NCBI GenBank assembly: GCA_963556495.2
Contig: OY747713.1
Span: forward strand, 48,993,724 to 49,057,723
Direction: 5' to 3'
DNA: 64,000 nucleotides
Origin: Valencia hispanica
Lineage: Eukaryota > Chordata > Actinopteri > Cyprinodontiformes > Valenciidae
This document shows, piece by piece, positions 63,396-64,000 of this stretch (position 1 is the first letter of the stretch; each line of letters starts with the position of its first letter). The notes beneath the pieces are model-generated. The model was not told the DNA's origin and searched no databases. It worked only from the letters and a program-made list of their open reading frames with translations. The position numbers and the translations under genes were made by a program.

Positions 63396-64000
63396 CAATT
63401 AAATTAAATTCAATTTATTTATATAGCGCCAAGTCACAACAGATGTCATCTCAAGGCAGTTAACAAGAAGTCATTTCAATACATTTATACAAACATTCCA
63501 ATCAGTTAAAAAGTTTCCTATTTAAGGAATCCCAACAGATTGCGTCAGTCATTGGCGTGAGGTTGGGCCCCGTTGATGCCGACTTTCCAACCACAGCAAT
63601 CCTTCAGCAATCCCTCATACTGAGCAAGCATGTAGCGACGGTGGAGAGGAAAAACCCCCCTTTAACAGAAAGAAACCTCCAACAGAACCAGGCTCAGTAG
63701 GAGCGGCCATCTGCCATGACCGTCTGGGGGTTTGAGAAGACAGAGCAGAAACACAGAAGGAACAGAAGATCTGATATAAGAGAACTCTATGTTACAGAAA
63801 GTAAAAAGTTGATAACAGGACAGTGGATGTTCAGTTACTGGGAGGATCATCCCAGTCGATGCCCCCCGTCCAACAGGGCATTGCAGCCAAGCAGGATACC
63901 AGACCAGGTATATCTTCTATGGAGAGAAAAACACTGAGAGAAAACAAAGTTAACAGTCGAAATAACAGAATGTACTGTAATACAACTGGAGAGTCGTAGG
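63396..64000 (-). mobile_element. L2-type LINE 3' UTR, running off the window
   Basis: The tail CAATTTATTTATATAGCGCC begins at about 63411. The UTR matches 26935-27540 nearly base for base, including the final bases of the window. The copy appears inserted into LINE-B at about 63393. The rest lies beyond the right edge. Confidence 0.85.

Overview
This is about 64 kb of animal nuclear DNA, almost certainly from a teleost fish. It is AT-rich, its genes have introns, and it is packed with fish-type transposable elements: Tc1/mariner, hAT and PIF/Harbinger DNA transposons, L1, L2 and Rex/CR1-like LINEs, RTE and SINE tails, Ty3/Gypsy elements and an envelope-bearing LTR element. No bacterial operon, CRISPR array or rRNA is visible.

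The only clear host gene is a class 4-type transmembrane semaphorin on the minus strand. Six consecutive exons (60182-60326, 57310-57499, 48528-48643, 47056-47219, 40273-40367, 38955-39772) join with matching splice phases into 508 residues. They cover the end of the Sema domain, a PSI domain, an Ig-like domain, a transmembrane helix and a short tail. The 5' exons lie beyond the right edge. Its introns are filled with transposons.

Layout: 1-3.2 kb holds a LINE tail, a hAT element with an 8-bp target duplication and an L1 relic. 3.2-9.0 kb is a nested stack: one LINE (called LINE-B here) interrupted by a solo LTR and by a second LINE (LINE-A), which itself carries a poly(A)-tailed retroposon. 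9-12.5 kb is mostly unassigned. 12.5-19.9 kb is a decayed LTR retroelement (gag, pol, F-like env, 3' LTR) split by another LINE-B piece; the 3' end of a relative lies in the opposite orientation at 21.6-22.7 kb. 19.9-25.4 kb holds terminal-inverted-repeat elements, a CT/CA microsatellite and a striking AT-rich palindrome array. 25.5-26.9 kb is a Tc1 element with an uninterrupted transposase. 26.9-30.6 kb is a long but dead L2. 31-33.4 kb holds a kinase-domain relic, two splice-compatible exons of an unrecognised membrane protein, and a Tc1 relic. 33.4-36.5 kb is an L1 split by a second copy of the poly(A) retroposon, then an L2 copy. 37.3-37.9 kb is a hAT relic. From 38.7 kb to the right edge is the semaphorin gene, with Gypsy, Tc1, L2, LINE-A, LINE-B, SINE and fold-back elements in its introns.

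Family names for repeats rest on protein motifs, termini and remembered family features, not on a database search. No coherent new multi-gene system was found. The most unusual items are the F-like env retroelement pair, the AT palindrome array, the unrecognised two-exon membrane protein, the unclassified poly(A) retroposon and a duplicated 0.9-kb unit carrying a 31-codon reading frame.
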